From CADEFX01 sp046154585 (GTDB lineage: Bacteria; Pseudomonadota; Alphaproteobacteria; Rhizobiales; Hyphomicrobiaceae): 64,000 nucleotides of DNA. This document shows positions 42,877 through 51,385 of the stretch, piece by piece; position 1 is the stretch's first letter; every line of letters begins with the position of its first letter. Position numbers and translations under genes: made by a program. The DNA lies in contig JBJXDX010000122.1 of NCBI GenBank assembly GCA_046154585.1, positions 1 through 64,000 on the forward strand. The letters run 5' to 3'. The notes beneath the pieces were generated by a model. That model saw nothing but the letters and a program-made list of their open reading frames with translations. It did no database searches and had not been told where the DNA came from.

Positions 42877-43948
42877 GGCACAGGCTCGCTCCGTCGAATC
42901 GCCTATACCCCATCAGATACGATGGTTTGAGGGCAATTTGAAAGGTGAGAGGCTGGCGTTTGCCTGGCAACGTGTCGCCAAAGCAGCGGTGTCCCCCCAG
43001 ACGGTTGCAGAATATCACATTAACATCCTGTTCAATGCACCCAGGTATCATTGGCCCAACGAGTTTTTTGGGCCGGGTTTGCATATGCTCCAAGCGCTGC
43101 GCTCGAAGGTCTTTACAACGGGGCGTTCCGAACGGCCTGCGTCCGGCGATGCGGACGCCCCTGCCAGCGCCCTCGATGGGGCGGCGCTGCTGGAAGCAAT
43201 CGTTTGCGAGACGCAGACAGAGGCGCTGCATGCGGCCGTCGTTGCAAGCGGCATCAATGCTTTGCGCCTCAAGCGACGCGTCAAGAATCCCCAAGCACTC
43301 AAAAACTTCCTGCCGCGCGAGTCCGCCGTTGTGGGCGAGCTGTTGCGCTCCTACGAGGAAGCTGGCTTGAGCGTGCACGCGACGTTGCAGTTGCGGGATG
43401 CGTTCGCGGCGTTGGCCGGCGCGCGCGCCGACGCAGAGCGCTTTTTCGCCGATAGCGGTCAGGCGAGCGAGCATGCGACTGCTTCCCTCGCTGCCCAATG
43501 GGCGCGTTTGTGCGACCAGATGGCTGAAGGCCTGAAAGGCCTGGAATCCGAATCCGCCGGAAGGTTGCCGGACTACTACGTGGACAATTCCGCCACGCTC
43601 GCGAAAATACTGATGAGCGTTGCAGGCGGCGCGCAGCCGTGCATCGACGCGGTAGGCGATGTCGTCCTCCCGGATCTGCCGCAACGTCGCCGCGCAGCGC
43701 GGCGAAGCCTCTTGCAGCAGGTCATCCTACGCTACCGCGGCAAGAACTCAGCGGTCATCGCCCAGGACATCTCGGCAACAGGCATTGGCCTCGACCGCGT
43801 ACCCGAGCTGAAGCTCGAGGAGCTAGTTCAGGTCGAAATGACTGGCGGTCGGCGCTTGATGGGCATGGTGGTCTGGATCAGAGGGGCCAGCGCCGGCATC
43901 AAATTGGGCAAGCCCCTACCCCCCAACGATCCGCTGCTCGGCGGCTGA
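42875..43948 (+). CDS. PilZ domain protein (c-di-GMP effector candidate)
   Basis: 357 residues. The C-terminal 100 residues are a PilZ domain: the RxxxR motif lies within RRRAARRSL, the DxSxxG motif is DISATGIG, and VVWIRGASAGIKLG closes the barrel. Both c-di-GMP-binding motifs are intact. The N-terminal 250 residues are helical and unrecognised (AALLEAIVCETQTEALHAAV, LRDAFAALAGARADAERFFA). Position just beyond the flagellar island suggests control of motility or surface behaviour; this is inference. The start is at a CCATGG shared with the opposite gene; a downstream start is possible. Confidence 0.75.
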   Translation: MAQARSVESPIPHQIRWFEGNLKGERLAFAWQRVAKAAVSPQTVAEYHINILFNAPRYHWPNEFFGPGLHMLQALRSKVFTTGRSERPASGDADAPASALDGAALLEAIVCETQTEALHAAVVASGINALRLKRRVKNPQALKNFLPRESAVVGELLRSYEEAGLSVHATLQLRDAFAALAGARADAERFFADSGQASEHATASLAAQWARLCDQMAEGLKGLESESAGRLPDYYVDNSATLAKILMSVAGGAQPCIDAVGDVVLPDLPQRRRAARRSLLQQVILRYRGKNSAVIAQDISATGIGLDRVPELKLEELVQVEMTGGRRLMGMVVWIRGASAGIKLGKPLPPNDPLLGG

Positions 43949-43964
43949 GCCACCGCGACAAGCG

Positions 43965-44384
43965 TCAATCCATCGAGGGCCGATCACGCCTTGTGCGCTT
44001 GAGTTTGCTGCGTTGCTGTTTTTCATCCCGCCGCCGCATCTTGGCAGCGCGTGTGACGCGCGTCGCGATCCGCTTCTTAGGTACAATCGCCGCCTTCTGA
44101 ATGAGGTCGTGAAGACGCTCGCGCGCATCGGCGCGGTTCCGCTCCTGCGTGCGAAACCGATCGGCACGAATGACGAGGATGCCGTCACGGGTGAGGCGTT
44201 GGCCGGCGAGACGTTCCAGCCGAACGCGAACACCGGGCGGCAAGCTCGGCGAGCGGCGCACGTCAAACCTGAGCTCGACTGCCGTCGCCACCTTGTTGAC
44301 GTTCTGACCGCCGGGTCCGGACGCGCGTATGAACTGCTCTTGCAACTCGGCGTCTGGAACGAGGATGGGATCTGACGGTGCCAT
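43965..44384 (-). CDS. arfB: Alternative ribosome-rescue factor ArfB (YaeJ)
   Basis: 139 residues. The catalytic GGQ lies in FIRASGPGGQNVNKVATAVE, and the C-terminus is the usual basic tail (KKRIATRVTRAAKMRRRDEK). ArfB hydrolyses peptidyl-tRNA on stalled ribosomes, with the tail in the mRNA channel. It converges on the PilZ gene with 16 bases between stops. Confidence 0.92.
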   Translation of the reverse strand: MAPSDPILVPDAELQEQFIRASGPGGQNVNKVATAVELRFDVRRSPSLPPGVRVRLERLAGQRLTRDGILVIRADRFRTQERNRADARERLHDLIQKAAIVPKKRIATRVTRAAKMRRRDEKQQRSKLKRTRRDRPSMD

Positions 44385-44431
44385 AGTGCGATTGTAGCGC
44401 GAGTCGCTGTTGCCTGCCTCGACATGCGGAA

Positions 44432-44456
44432 GCAGGCGGCCAATCCGGCCGCCTGC
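44432..44456 (-). terminator. Strong hairpin downstream of hsp20 (probable terminator without T-run)
   Basis: GCAGGCGGCC and GGCCGCCTGC form a perfect ten-pair stem with a five-base loop, 33 bases beyond the hsp20 stop on its transcribed strand. There is no U-rich tail, only TTCC, so it may act as a transcript-end stabiliser rather than an efficient intrinsic terminator. Confidence 0.5.
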
Positions 44457-44488
44457 CCCTTGGATGCAGTTAACGACAAGGCCTGGCG

Positions 44489-44938
44489 TTAGGCGCTGGC
44501 TGAGATTTGCCTGGCGCCATTGCCGACCTGGATCTGGCGCGGCTTCAGCCTCTCCGGCACGTTCCGCAAGAGATCGACATGCAGCAGGCCGTCCTTGAGG
44601 TCAGCGCCCGTCACCTCGACATGGTCGGCGAGCTGGAAGCGGCGCTCGAACGTGCGTGCGGCGATGCCGCGATGCAGGTACTGCGGCTCCTTCTCGGCGG
44701 CCTTTTTCTCGCCCTTCACCGAGAGGCTCTGTTCCTTGACTTCGATGTTGATTTCGGATTCGGCAAAGCCGGCAACCGCCATCGTAATGCGGTACTGGTT
44801 GTCGCCGAGGCGCTCGATGTTATAGGGCGGATAAGTGGTCTGCTCGTTGTCGAAGCCGGCAACCCCGTCAAGCAAGCTGACGAGCCGGTCGAAGCCAACG
44901 GTAGAACGATAGAGGGGGGCAAAATCGAAGTGGCGCAT
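44489..44938 (-). CDS. Small heat shock protein Hsp20 (IbpA type)
   Basis: 149 residues from the ATG at 44936-44938, eight bases after AGGAG; a GTG one codon earlier is less well spaced. The N-terminus MRHFDFAPLYRSTVGFDRLV and the alpha-crystallin domain (YRITMAVAGFAESEINIEVK, FERRFQLADHVEVTGADLKD, GLLHVDLLRNVPE) match the IbpA/HspH class of alphaproteobacteria. It holds unfolding proteins for refolding. Its leader contains a ROSE-like thermometer (see 44947-45027). Confidence 0.93.
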   Translation of the reverse strand: MRHFDFAPLYRSTVGFDRLVSLLDGVAGFDNEQTTYPPYNIERLGDNQYRITMAVAGFAESEINIEVKEQSLSVKGEKKAAEKEPQYLHRGIAARTFERRFQLADHVEVTGADLKDGLLHVDLLRNVPERLKPRQIQVGNGARQISASA

Positions 44939-44946
44939 CACAGGTT

Positions 44947-45027
44947 CTCCTTAAGAAGCAACGTGTGGAAATCGCCTGCCCTCAGCGGGCCAGGCATCTG
45001 TTGATATGCACCCTCGTGAGGCGTGCA
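44947..45027 (-). promoter_or_regulatory. ROSE-like RNA thermometer in hsp20 leader
   Basis: On the minus strand three hairpins precede the hsp20 start. The distal one (45007-45027) pairs TGCAC-CTC with GAGGGTGCA around ACG with a bulge. The middle one (44974-44995) pairs GCCTG-CCC with GGGCAGGC with one bulge. The last (44947-44961) reads TTGCTTCTTAAGGAG, so UUGCU pairs with AGGAG of the ribosome-binding site leaving a G opposite G. The U(U/C)GCU motif against the Shine-Dalgarno with that mismatch is the ROSE hallmark in rhizobial small heat shock genes. No thermometer test exists for this sequence. Confidence 0.7.
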
Positions 45028-45116
45028 CGTCCTGGAGATAAGGGTGTTCACAGGAAATTCAAGAGGCCCTAGCGACCTTCAAAAAAGCAGCTTTTTCCGT
45101 GGACGGGCGGTCCATT

Positions 45117-45530
45117 TCAGGCCTTGGCTTTGGGTTCGAAAACGAGCTGGGTCTGCGTGACCAGTGCGACCAGCCGGCCATCCTCGCGCACGACACGCGT
45201 TTGCCAAACCATGGTCTGCCGGCCGCGGTGAACTGGCGTTGTCTCGCCGATCACTTTGATCCCTGCAGGCGCCGACGAGAGGAAGTTGGTCTTCGATTCC
45301 ACCGTCGTCGTCCACATCCCCTCGGGCAGATTGAGGATCGTGGCCGCGGCGCCGAGCGTGTCTGCAAACGCCATGATGGCGCCGCCATGCAGCACCGCGG
45401 GACGCGTGCAAAGGTCGTCGCGAACCGGCAATTCTGCCACGACTTTCTCCCGGCCGGCCGCCGTGAAGGCGATGCCCATCAGGTCGGCAAACGGCAGGGA
45501 CATCTGCTGCAGGCGTTCGAGATCGGTCAT
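45117..45530 (-). CDS. PaaI family acyl-CoA thioesterase (hotdog fold)
   Basis: 137 residues from the ATG at 45528-45530, with GGAGG five bases upstream. The hotdog pattern is clear: LCTRPAVLHGGAIMAFADTL (HGG-x-x-x-x-x-D type motif), TTVESKTNFLSSAPAG and VHRGRQTMVWQTRV. PaaI/YdiI-type enzymes hydrolyse acyl-CoA or aryl-CoA thioesters; substrate is unknown. The longer open frame upstream lacks similarity. Its own promoter region faces that of the gapR-type gene. Confidence 0.85.
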   Translation of the reverse strand: MTDLERLQQMSLPFADLMGIAFTAAGREKVVAELPVRDDLCTRPAVLHGGAIMAFADTLGAAATILNLPEGMWTTTVESKTNFLSSAPAGIKVIGETTPVHRGRQTMVWQTRVVREDGRLVALVTQTQLVFEPKAKA

Positions 45531-45742
45531 CAGGACCTCCAGGTTGGCCGCGTGACAATAGTGCCACGTTTGTCCGTTGTGCCGAAGGCTCTCCACAGAA
45601 TTCAGAAAACCTTGGATCGCGAGCCCGCGCGCCTTGAAGGCGCCCTGCACTCGGACTAGCGTCCGCCGTCCTTTGTATCGCATGCAAACGAATCAGTTGC
45701 GGCGTGGGCGGCGTCGATCGCGCGAATGTGGGGTGAATCCGT

Positions 45743-46030
45743 ATGACGACACTTCAGGTTTCTACGCAGAATCAGCTGCGTCAGCTTGTCGAGCAGATCG
45801 AGAGGCTGGAGGAGGAGAAAAAGGCACTCGCGGGCGATATCCGCGACAAGTTCCTGGAGGCCAAGGCGGTCGGCTTCGACGTGAAGGCGTTGCGCAAGAT
45901 CGTCAGCCTCAGGAAGAAGAGCAAGACGGACCGCGACGAGGAAGACGCGATTCTCGCGACCTACATGCATGCGCTGGGGATGCTCGATGACGCGCCGTCC
46001 GAGCGGCAGGTCATGGACGCCGCCGAATAG
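45743..46030 (+). CDS. gapR: GapR family (DUF2312) nucleoid-associated protein
   Basis: 95 residues, close to Caulobacter GapR in size and pattern: NQLRQLVEQIERLEEEKKAL, AGDIRDKFLEAKAVGFDVKA, LRKIVSLRKKSKTDRDEEDA. GapR binds AT-rich or overtwisted DNA and assists replication and topology control in alphaproteobacteria. The coiled N-terminal half mediates oligomerisation. It stands as a single gene. Confidence 0.88.
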   Translation: MTTLQVSTQNQLRQLVEQIERLEEEKKALAGDIRDKFLEAKAVGFDVKALRKIVSLRKKSKTDRDEEDAILATYMHALGMLDDAPSERQVMDAAE

Positions 46031-46084
46031 GCTGGCGGCGGCCGGCAACAGTCCGCAACGGGCTCGATTCGATGAAGCGGCTGC

Positions 46085-47503
46085 CTATCGGCCCGTCGTC
46101 CGCACGTTGCGGTTGGCGAGGTTTGACGACGTGATGTCGCTTGCCTGGGCTTCAAACAGCTTCGACAGGCCGATCGGGTCGCCGCGAAACTGATTGGCCC
46201 ACATCAACTGTGCCATCTGCTCGCCTGGGCGAAAGCGCAACGGCAGCGCCGAGCCTGGCTGGTCGAGCATGTCGATGGTGCGCGCCACATCATGATGGAC
46301 CAGTTCAGCGAACACCGGGTCGCTCGGCGAGGCCGTGAGCAACGGACCTATAGGGAATGGGCGATACGAGAGCTCCTCCGGGTGCTCCTCGTCATAGGCC
46401 GGCGCCGCTATCCAGCCGCTGCCCCAGCCGAAACGTCCGCCCTGCGCGTCGGTCTGCGACCTCGGATCAAGGGCGGCCATACGCGGGCCGGCCTGCCCCT
46501 GGCGCTCCTCTGCCTGTGACCCTCCAAGCAATCCCGCGATCGGGTCGGGCCTGTTACGCCGCGCCGGTTTCGGACCGGAAATCAACCTCGGCTCCAGCGA
46601 GGCAAGGGCTGCCATTTCGTTGAGCCGCGCGCGGTCCTGAAGCGTCGGTCCGGGGCTGCTCAAGCGCAGCTCGGGCCCGATGTTGGGCCGCCGCTGCTCC
46701 AGGCCACGCGAAGCCGGCTCGAGTGATGCGACAGTTTCCAGCTTCTCGGCAGGCCGGATTCCTCCGCCGGCATCAGCAATCGCGAAAGGCTGCTTGGGCT
46801 GATTGCGCCAGGTGCGATACTCCGCGATCTGGGTGGCAAGCTCCCTGTGCTGGCTCCGTGCGATGCTCACGTCCTCGCGAGAAATGGGCCCTCCTTCTGC
46901 AGGCATGTGCTGCGTGCGCCCTTGCGGAAACAGCAGAGCAAGCTCATAGCGCGGAAGGCGCGGCCACGCCCGCACGCGATCGGTGTCGACGTGCACGAAC
47001 GGCAGTGCCGAAGTCGGATAGTAGCCGACACCGCCGCGCTCGCGGATCATTGCTGAGTAGCGCAAGTTCCGCAGCGGCACGTCGGGAAAATGGACGTCTG
47101 CGGCCTTGCCGAGGATGTGCCGGCTTTCGCTGGCCTGTCCGCCCGTCGTTCGCCTCAGCATGTCGTTCGTCGATCGCGAGCGAAATCCGGAGATGACGTG
47201 GATCGGTTCTTTCGAGCCGAGCTCGGCATGCATTTCCCAGAGCAGATCGATCAGCTCCGGATCCATCTTGGTGGCTTCGTTGCGCCGCCAGTCGCGCAGG
47301 ACCCAACTTACTTTCTCGAGACCCGCGTCGATGTACTTTCCGTCCTTCTTGTAGAGGACGGAAACGGTTTCCTTGGTGTGGATGTTATAGAGCGAGATGA
47401 CGCGCGCGCGATCGGAGTTGGCCACGATCTCGGAAGCACCGGATGCGGCCAGCAACAAGAGTATGGCGGCAACTGCGAGGCGTGCTCGCAAACACGACAC
47501 CAC
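46085..47503 (-). CDS. DUF882 (peptidase M15-like) periplasmic protein
   Basis: 472 residues. A signal peptide (LAVAAILLLLAASGASEIVA) is followed by the DUF882 domain (about 30-190): VLRDWRRNEATKMDPELIDL, VISGFRSRSTNDMLRR, SRHILGKAADVHF (zinc-type His and Asp) and FVHVDTDRVRAW (His-x-Asp). This is the D-Ala-D-Ala carboxypeptidase-like fold. The rest (about 200-472) is low-complexity, rich in Pro, Ala, Arg and Gln, and unusual in length. Upstream in the same direction is an L,D-transpeptidase gene, suggesting joint work on peptidoglycan. A 208-base gap, with a repeat of GGTGGTAA, precedes it. Confidence 0.82.
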   Translation of the reverse strand: MVSCLRARLAVAAILLLLAASGASEIVANSDRARVISLYNIHTKETVSVLYKKDGKYIDAGLEKVSWVLRDWRRNEATKMDPELIDLLWEMHAELGSKEPIHVISGFRSRSTNDMLRRTTGGQASESRHILGKAADVHFPDVPLRNLRYSAMIRERGGVGYYPTSALPFVHVDTDRVRAWPRLPRYELALLFPQGRTQHMPAEGGPISREDVSIARSQHRELATQIAEYRTWRNQPKQPFAIADAGGGIRPAEKLETVASLEPASRGLEQRRPNIGPELRLSSPGPTLQDRARLNEMAALASLEPRLISGPKPARRNRPDPIAGLLGGSQAEERQGQAGPRMAALDPRSQTDAQGGRFGWGSGWIAAPAYDEEHPEELSYRPFPIGPLLTASPSDPVFAELVHHDVARTIDMLDQPGSALPLRFRPGEQMAQLMWANQFRGDPIGLSKLFEAQASDITSSNLANRNVRTTGR

Positions 47504-47711
47504 TCGGCTCCCCCGTCGGTCTCAAGCCTGTGCCGGCATCCCCGGCTGATCGCTCATCGTTTGCAGGAGTTAGGTCCTGCGCACTCCCCCGAAGCTAACG
47601 GCGAATAGCGTTAAGCCCCGATGATTAACAGGTGGTAAGGTGGTAAGGATCGAATGGGCGCTCTTGAAGGCCCGTATGAGGCAATACCTGGGCAGAGGCC
47701 GCTTCCGTCCC

Positions 47712-49496
47712 TCAGAAGTTGAAGATGTTGCGGAGCCAGGGGGGGGCAGAACCGGACTGGTTGGCGTAGCTCGGCGCGCTGACCACGCGTTTCACCGGCG
47801 CCGGTTCGCGCACCTTGGCGATGAGATGGGTCTTGCCTTCCAGCGCGAGCGCAATGCGCTCCTCATGACCGTAGATATCGCTGCGGTACGTCGTCTTACC
47901 GTCATCCTCGACCGTCGCAGTGAAGTAGGTGATGTGGACGGGGAAGCGGTTGTTCAGGTTGATCTGGTTGTCCTTCGGCGCACCGGGTGATGCGAGGGCT
48001 TGCACGCGCTCTCGAGGCATATTGCGGTCATGCGCCAACAGCAGTTCCGCCAGGCGAAGAGGATTCTGCACCCGCATGCAGCCGTGGCTGAACGTGCGGA
48101 CCGAGGCACTGAACAGGCTCTTCTGCGACGTGTCGTGGAAATAGACGTCATGCTTGTTGGGGAATCGGAACTTCACGACGCCCAGAACATTGCTGGGTCC
48201 CGGCGGCTGATAGATGTGGAAGTTGCGCATGTCGGCCGTCTGCCAGTCAACCGAGCTCGGGTCGATGTCGCGCCCGCGATGCTGCACCTTGAGGCCCTGC
48301 CGTGCGAGGATGGCACCGCCCGCGGCGAGGTTGGGTTGCAGCTCGTTGCGCTTGATGGAGTCGGGCACGCCCCAGAAGGGGTGGAAAATGATCTGCTCCA
48401 TCTGATCCGAGAAGATCGGCGTCTGCGTGTCGGACTTGCCGACAACGATCCGCTCGGCGTGGATCACCTTGCCGTTCTCCACCACGCGGATCATGAAGTC
48501 GGGGATGTTCACCCACACATAGTAGCTGCCGAGCTGATCGGGCATCCAGCGCCACTGTTCCATGTTGGCGAGGATGCGGCGGGTGCTGCCGAACTCGATG
48601 GAATTGAGGGCCTGGCGCGTTGGCGCATCGATCTTTCCGTTGCGCACCTTCAGCCCGCGCTCGGTCTGGAAGGCGATGACCTTCTGCTCCAGAGGCTCGT
48701 CGTAGACGTCGTTCTCGCCGGTAGCTGCAACACCAAGGCGTGCCCGCACGAGTGCAACATCCGCATGACGTGCGCCGAGCTCCAGGACAGGGCCTTTGGG
48801 AACCTTGGCAACGTCGGCCACCGCGCGCGACCGCGCCATGCTCAAGTACTTCTGCCGCAGACGCTCGAACTGGGGATGCTGCGGATGCTGGCCGCGCAGC
48901 CAGACGGACGCATCAGGCGCTGCCGCGATTTGATCGAGCACGGCCTGAGGTTCGAGAACCGGCGGCGAGCGATCGAGAAACTTGGTCAGAGACCTCGGAT
49001 CGATGCGTCCACCGCGCGCAAATCGGGCGTACTTGAGAACAGCGAGCCCGAGGTCGACCTCGGCGGCGGCGCGCTCTGCATCACCGGCTGTGGCGGCCAG
49101 GGACGGTACGGCAAAATCTGACGCTTTCAGCCCCCAATCGTCAGCCGCGCGAATCTCAGCGATGATCTGTTCCGCACTGGCCGACAGGCCGGCCGGCGTC
49201 ACCCAAAGCGGCTTGTACTGCCGGCTCTCGTAGAACGTCGCCAGCGCTGCACGCTCGCCCCGCGCGGCCTGGCTCAGACGTGCCTTGAGAGCGGTGACGA
49301 ACGGATCGTCGGCTGTGCGTTCCGTTCCGTCCGCCGCGGCCGGCAAGGGCGTTGCCGGTGCACTGGTGGAGCTCGTTTCAGTCTTCGTCTCAGTTGAGAC
49401 GACTTGTTCGGCGGAACTCTCTTTCTCGGACGCCAAGGCCGGAACCACGGCAAACGCTGCTATAAGCGAGATTGCCGCACCGAAAGATCTAAGCAT
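47712..49496 (-). CDS. L,D-transpeptidase, YcbB/LdtD type
   Basis: 594 residues with a signal peptide (AAISLIAAFAVVPALASEKE). A scaffold domain (about 80-260) contains a peptidoglycan-binding repeat (LGARHADVALVRARLGVAAT, VIAFQTERGL). The YkuD catalytic domain (about 310-500) has FHPFWGVPDSIKRNEL and the active-site SHGCMRVQNPLRLAELLL with catalytic Cys. It should form 3-3 cross-links in peptidoglycan. It lies between the sigma-54 regulator gene (150 bases upstream) and the DUF882 gene. Confidence 0.9.
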   Translation of the reverse strand: MLRSFGAAISLIAAFAVVPALASEKESSAEQVVSTETKTETSSTSAPATPLPAAADGTERTADDPFVTALKARLSQAARGERAALATFYESRQYKPLWVTPAGLSASAEQIIAEIRAADDWGLKASDFAVPSLAATAGDAERAAAEVDLGLAVLKYARFARGGRIDPRSLTKFLDRSPPVLEPQAVLDQIAAAPDASVWLRGQHPQHPQFERLRQKYLSMARSRAVADVAKVPKGPVLELGARHADVALVRARLGVAATGENDVYDEPLEQKVIAFQTERGLKVRNGKIDAPTRQALNSIEFGSTRRILANMEQWRWMPDQLGSYYVWVNIPDFMIRVVENGKVIHAERIVVGKSDTQTPIFSDQMEQIIFHPFWGVPDSIKRNELQPNLAAGGAILARQGLKVQHRGRDIDPSSVDWQTADMRNFHIYQPPGPSNVLGVVKFRFPNKHDVYFHDTSQKSLFSASVRTFSHGCMRVQNPLRLAELLLAHDRNMPRERVQALASPGAPKDNQINLNNRFPVHITYFTATVEDDGKTTYRSDIYGHEERIALALEGKTHLIAKVREPAPVKRVVSAPSYANQSGSAPPWLRNIFNF

Positions 49497-49646
49497 CCGC
49501 GTTCATTCCTTCCCGATCGAGGTGCCGCCGCAAGGTATCTCAACGTCTCTGAAGTGGCCAGACACAGCCCCAACACGCGGCAAAACCTATCAGGCTTTTC
49601 CGGGCGATGTTGCGAATTTACACGCTCGCGCTGAAAGGTCACGCGA

Positions 49647-51158
49647 TCAGTGTGCCCGCTCCTCCAGACCGTAATCACGCATCTTGCGATACAGGGTCGA
49701 CCGGCCGATTTTGAGGCGTTTCGCAACTTCGGTCATATGCCCCCGGTAGCGCCCGAGCGCCAGCCGGATCATGTCGGCCTCCATGGCCTCGAGCGTGCGG
49801 ATCTCCCCCTTCTCGTCGACGGCCGGGATGCCGAGCGACCTCCCCTTGCCGGCAGCCGCCCCGACTTCGACGGTCCGCGGAATGGTGGCTTCCGCCCCGA
49901 GCAAGGCCGGCCCTGTGTAGGCCTGCCGGCCGTGAACCGAGGCCGGCGCGTCGGGGATTTCGGCGTGGAAACCCTCGACGTGAGCCGCAATCTGCGGAAA
50001 TTCGTCGACGGTGAGCTCCGCCCTGTCGGCCAGCACGATGGCGCGGAAAACCGCATTCTCGAGCTGCCGCACGTTGCCCGGCCACGAATAGTTGGTCAGC
50101 AGCTCTATGGCGTCATCGCGGATGGCGGCAATGCGCTTGCCTTCCTCGGCTGCGAAACGTGCCAGAAAATGACGGGCCAGTTCCGGCACGTCCTCGATGC
50201 GCTCGCGCAAGGGCGGCACCCAGATCGGAAACACGTTGAGGCGATAGTAGAGGTCTTCGCGGAACCGGCCTTCCTTCACGAGCTGGATCATGTCGCGGTT
50301 GGTCGCTGAGACCAGGCGGAAGTTGACCTTGACCGGCTTCTTGGAGCCGACCGGATCGATCTCGCCTTCCTGCAATGCACGCAACAGCTTGACCTGGGCG
50401 TCGAGCGGCAACTCGCCAACTTCGTCGAGGAACAGCGTGCCGCCGTCGGCCTCCTGGAACTTGCCGATGCGCTTGTCGACGGCGCCGGTGAAGGCCCCCT
50501 TTTCGTGGCCGAATAGGATACTCTCGACGAGGTTTTCAGGGATTGCGCCGCAGTTGACCGTGACGAACGGCTTGCCAGCGCGATCGCTTTCGCCCTGGAT
50601 GGCGCGCGCGATCATCTCCTTGCCCACACCGGACTCGCCTTCGATGAGAACCGGGATCTGGGAGGCTGCAGCGCGGCGGCCGAGCGCGATCACCCGCTGC
50701 ATGGCCTCGCCGCGCAGGACAAGATGAGCGAACGTCAGCGTGCCGTCGACCGTCTTCTTGATGCGCGTGATTTCACCGGCCAGCGCCTCGATCTTGAGCG
50801 CGCTCTTGATGGACACGTCGAGTCGCTCGGGACTTGCCGGTTTCATGACGAAATCAACCGCGCCCGCCCGCATGGCGTTGATCGCGGCTTCGATCGATCC
50901 GTGAGCGGTCTGCACGATGACAGGGGGCATTCCGGGTCTCGATGCAACACGATCCAGCACCGCCATGCCGTCAGCACCGGGCATGACGAGGTCCAGCAGA
51001 ACCAATGCAATCGAGCCTTGTTCCGGCCCTTCGAGAATATGCAGGGCCTGTTCCCCGCCTTGCGCCACCTTGGTCTCGTAGCCAAGGCGCTTTATTGTTT
51101 CTTCAAGGATACGGCGCTGGGCCGGATCGTCATCGACGATGAGTACGCGTTTGGACAT
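49647..51158 (-). CDS. Sigma-54-dependent response regulator (NtrC type)
   Basis: 503 residues from the ATG at 51156-51158. The receiver domain (1-120) has DDD near the start, the phospho-acceptor in LVLLDLVMPGADG and Lys in FVMKPAS. The AAA+ domain has Walker A GESGVGKE, the sigma-54 contact loop GAFTGA in HEKGAFTGAVDKRIGKFQEA, and NVFPIWVPPLRERIEDVPEL. The C-terminal Fis-type helix-turn-helix is MTEVAKRLKIGRSTLYRKMR. No histidine kinase gene is adjacent. It is upstream of the L,D-transpeptidase gene and may control it. It is too long to be FlbD. Confidence 0.9.
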   Translation of the reverse strand: MSKRVLIVDDDPAQRRILEETIKRLGYETKVAQGGEQALHILEGPEQGSIALVLLDLVMPGADGMAVLDRVASRPGMPPVIVQTAHGSIEAAINAMRAGAVDFVMKPASPERLDVSIKSALKIEALAGEITRIKKTVDGTLTFAHLVLRGEAMQRVIALGRRAAASQIPVLIEGESGVGKEMIARAIQGESDRAGKPFVTVNCGAIPENLVESILFGHEKGAFTGAVDKRIGKFQEADGGTLFLDEVGELPLDAQVKLLRALQEGEIDPVGSKKPVKVNFRLVSATNRDMIQLVKEGRFREDLYYRLNVFPIWVPPLRERIEDVPELARHFLARFAAEEGKRIAAIRDDAIELLTNYSWPGNVRQLENAVFRAIVLADRAELTVDEFPQIAAHVEGFHAEIPDAPASVHGRQAYTGPALLGAEATIPRTVEVGAAAGKGRSLGIPAVDEKGEIRTLEAMEADMIRLALGRYRGHMTEVAKRLKIGRSTLYRKMRDYGLEERAH

Positions 51159-51198
51159 TGGGACAGAACTCACGCAACGGATGCATTTTGCAGCTGTG

Positions 51199-51218
51199 GA
51201 TCCTGGTGCCCCAGGATC
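51199..51218. promoter_or_regulatory. Perfect palindrome upstream of the sigma-54 response regulator
   Basis: GATCCTGG-TGCC-CCAGGATC has perfect eight-base arms, 40 bases upstream of the response regulator start. It may be an operator for autoregulation or a leader hairpin. It lies in the gene-free stretch 51159-51578, the rest of which is an undefined 167-base part (51219-51385), a repeat copy (51386-51551) and the pepF leader. Confidence 0.4.
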
Positions 51219-51385
51219 GGACACGCGGCCACACTCGGCTCACTCACGGGCGTCAGCCTGCCTGAGATCGGTAAATGCTTCGTTTCAGAATGATCTGAGC
51301 TGGCGCTTTTTTAGCGTCTGGCGCATTGGATGCGGAGATGCTCTGTCCCTCCCTTGAACACCGCGCAACCCAGGCGGCAGGCGCA

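Noticed and set aside
45081..45099. A/T-rich AAAAAGC-GCTTTTT inverted repeat after the thioesterase gene as a terminator
   Set aside because: The stem is mostly A-T with a loop of one to three bases and would be unstable.
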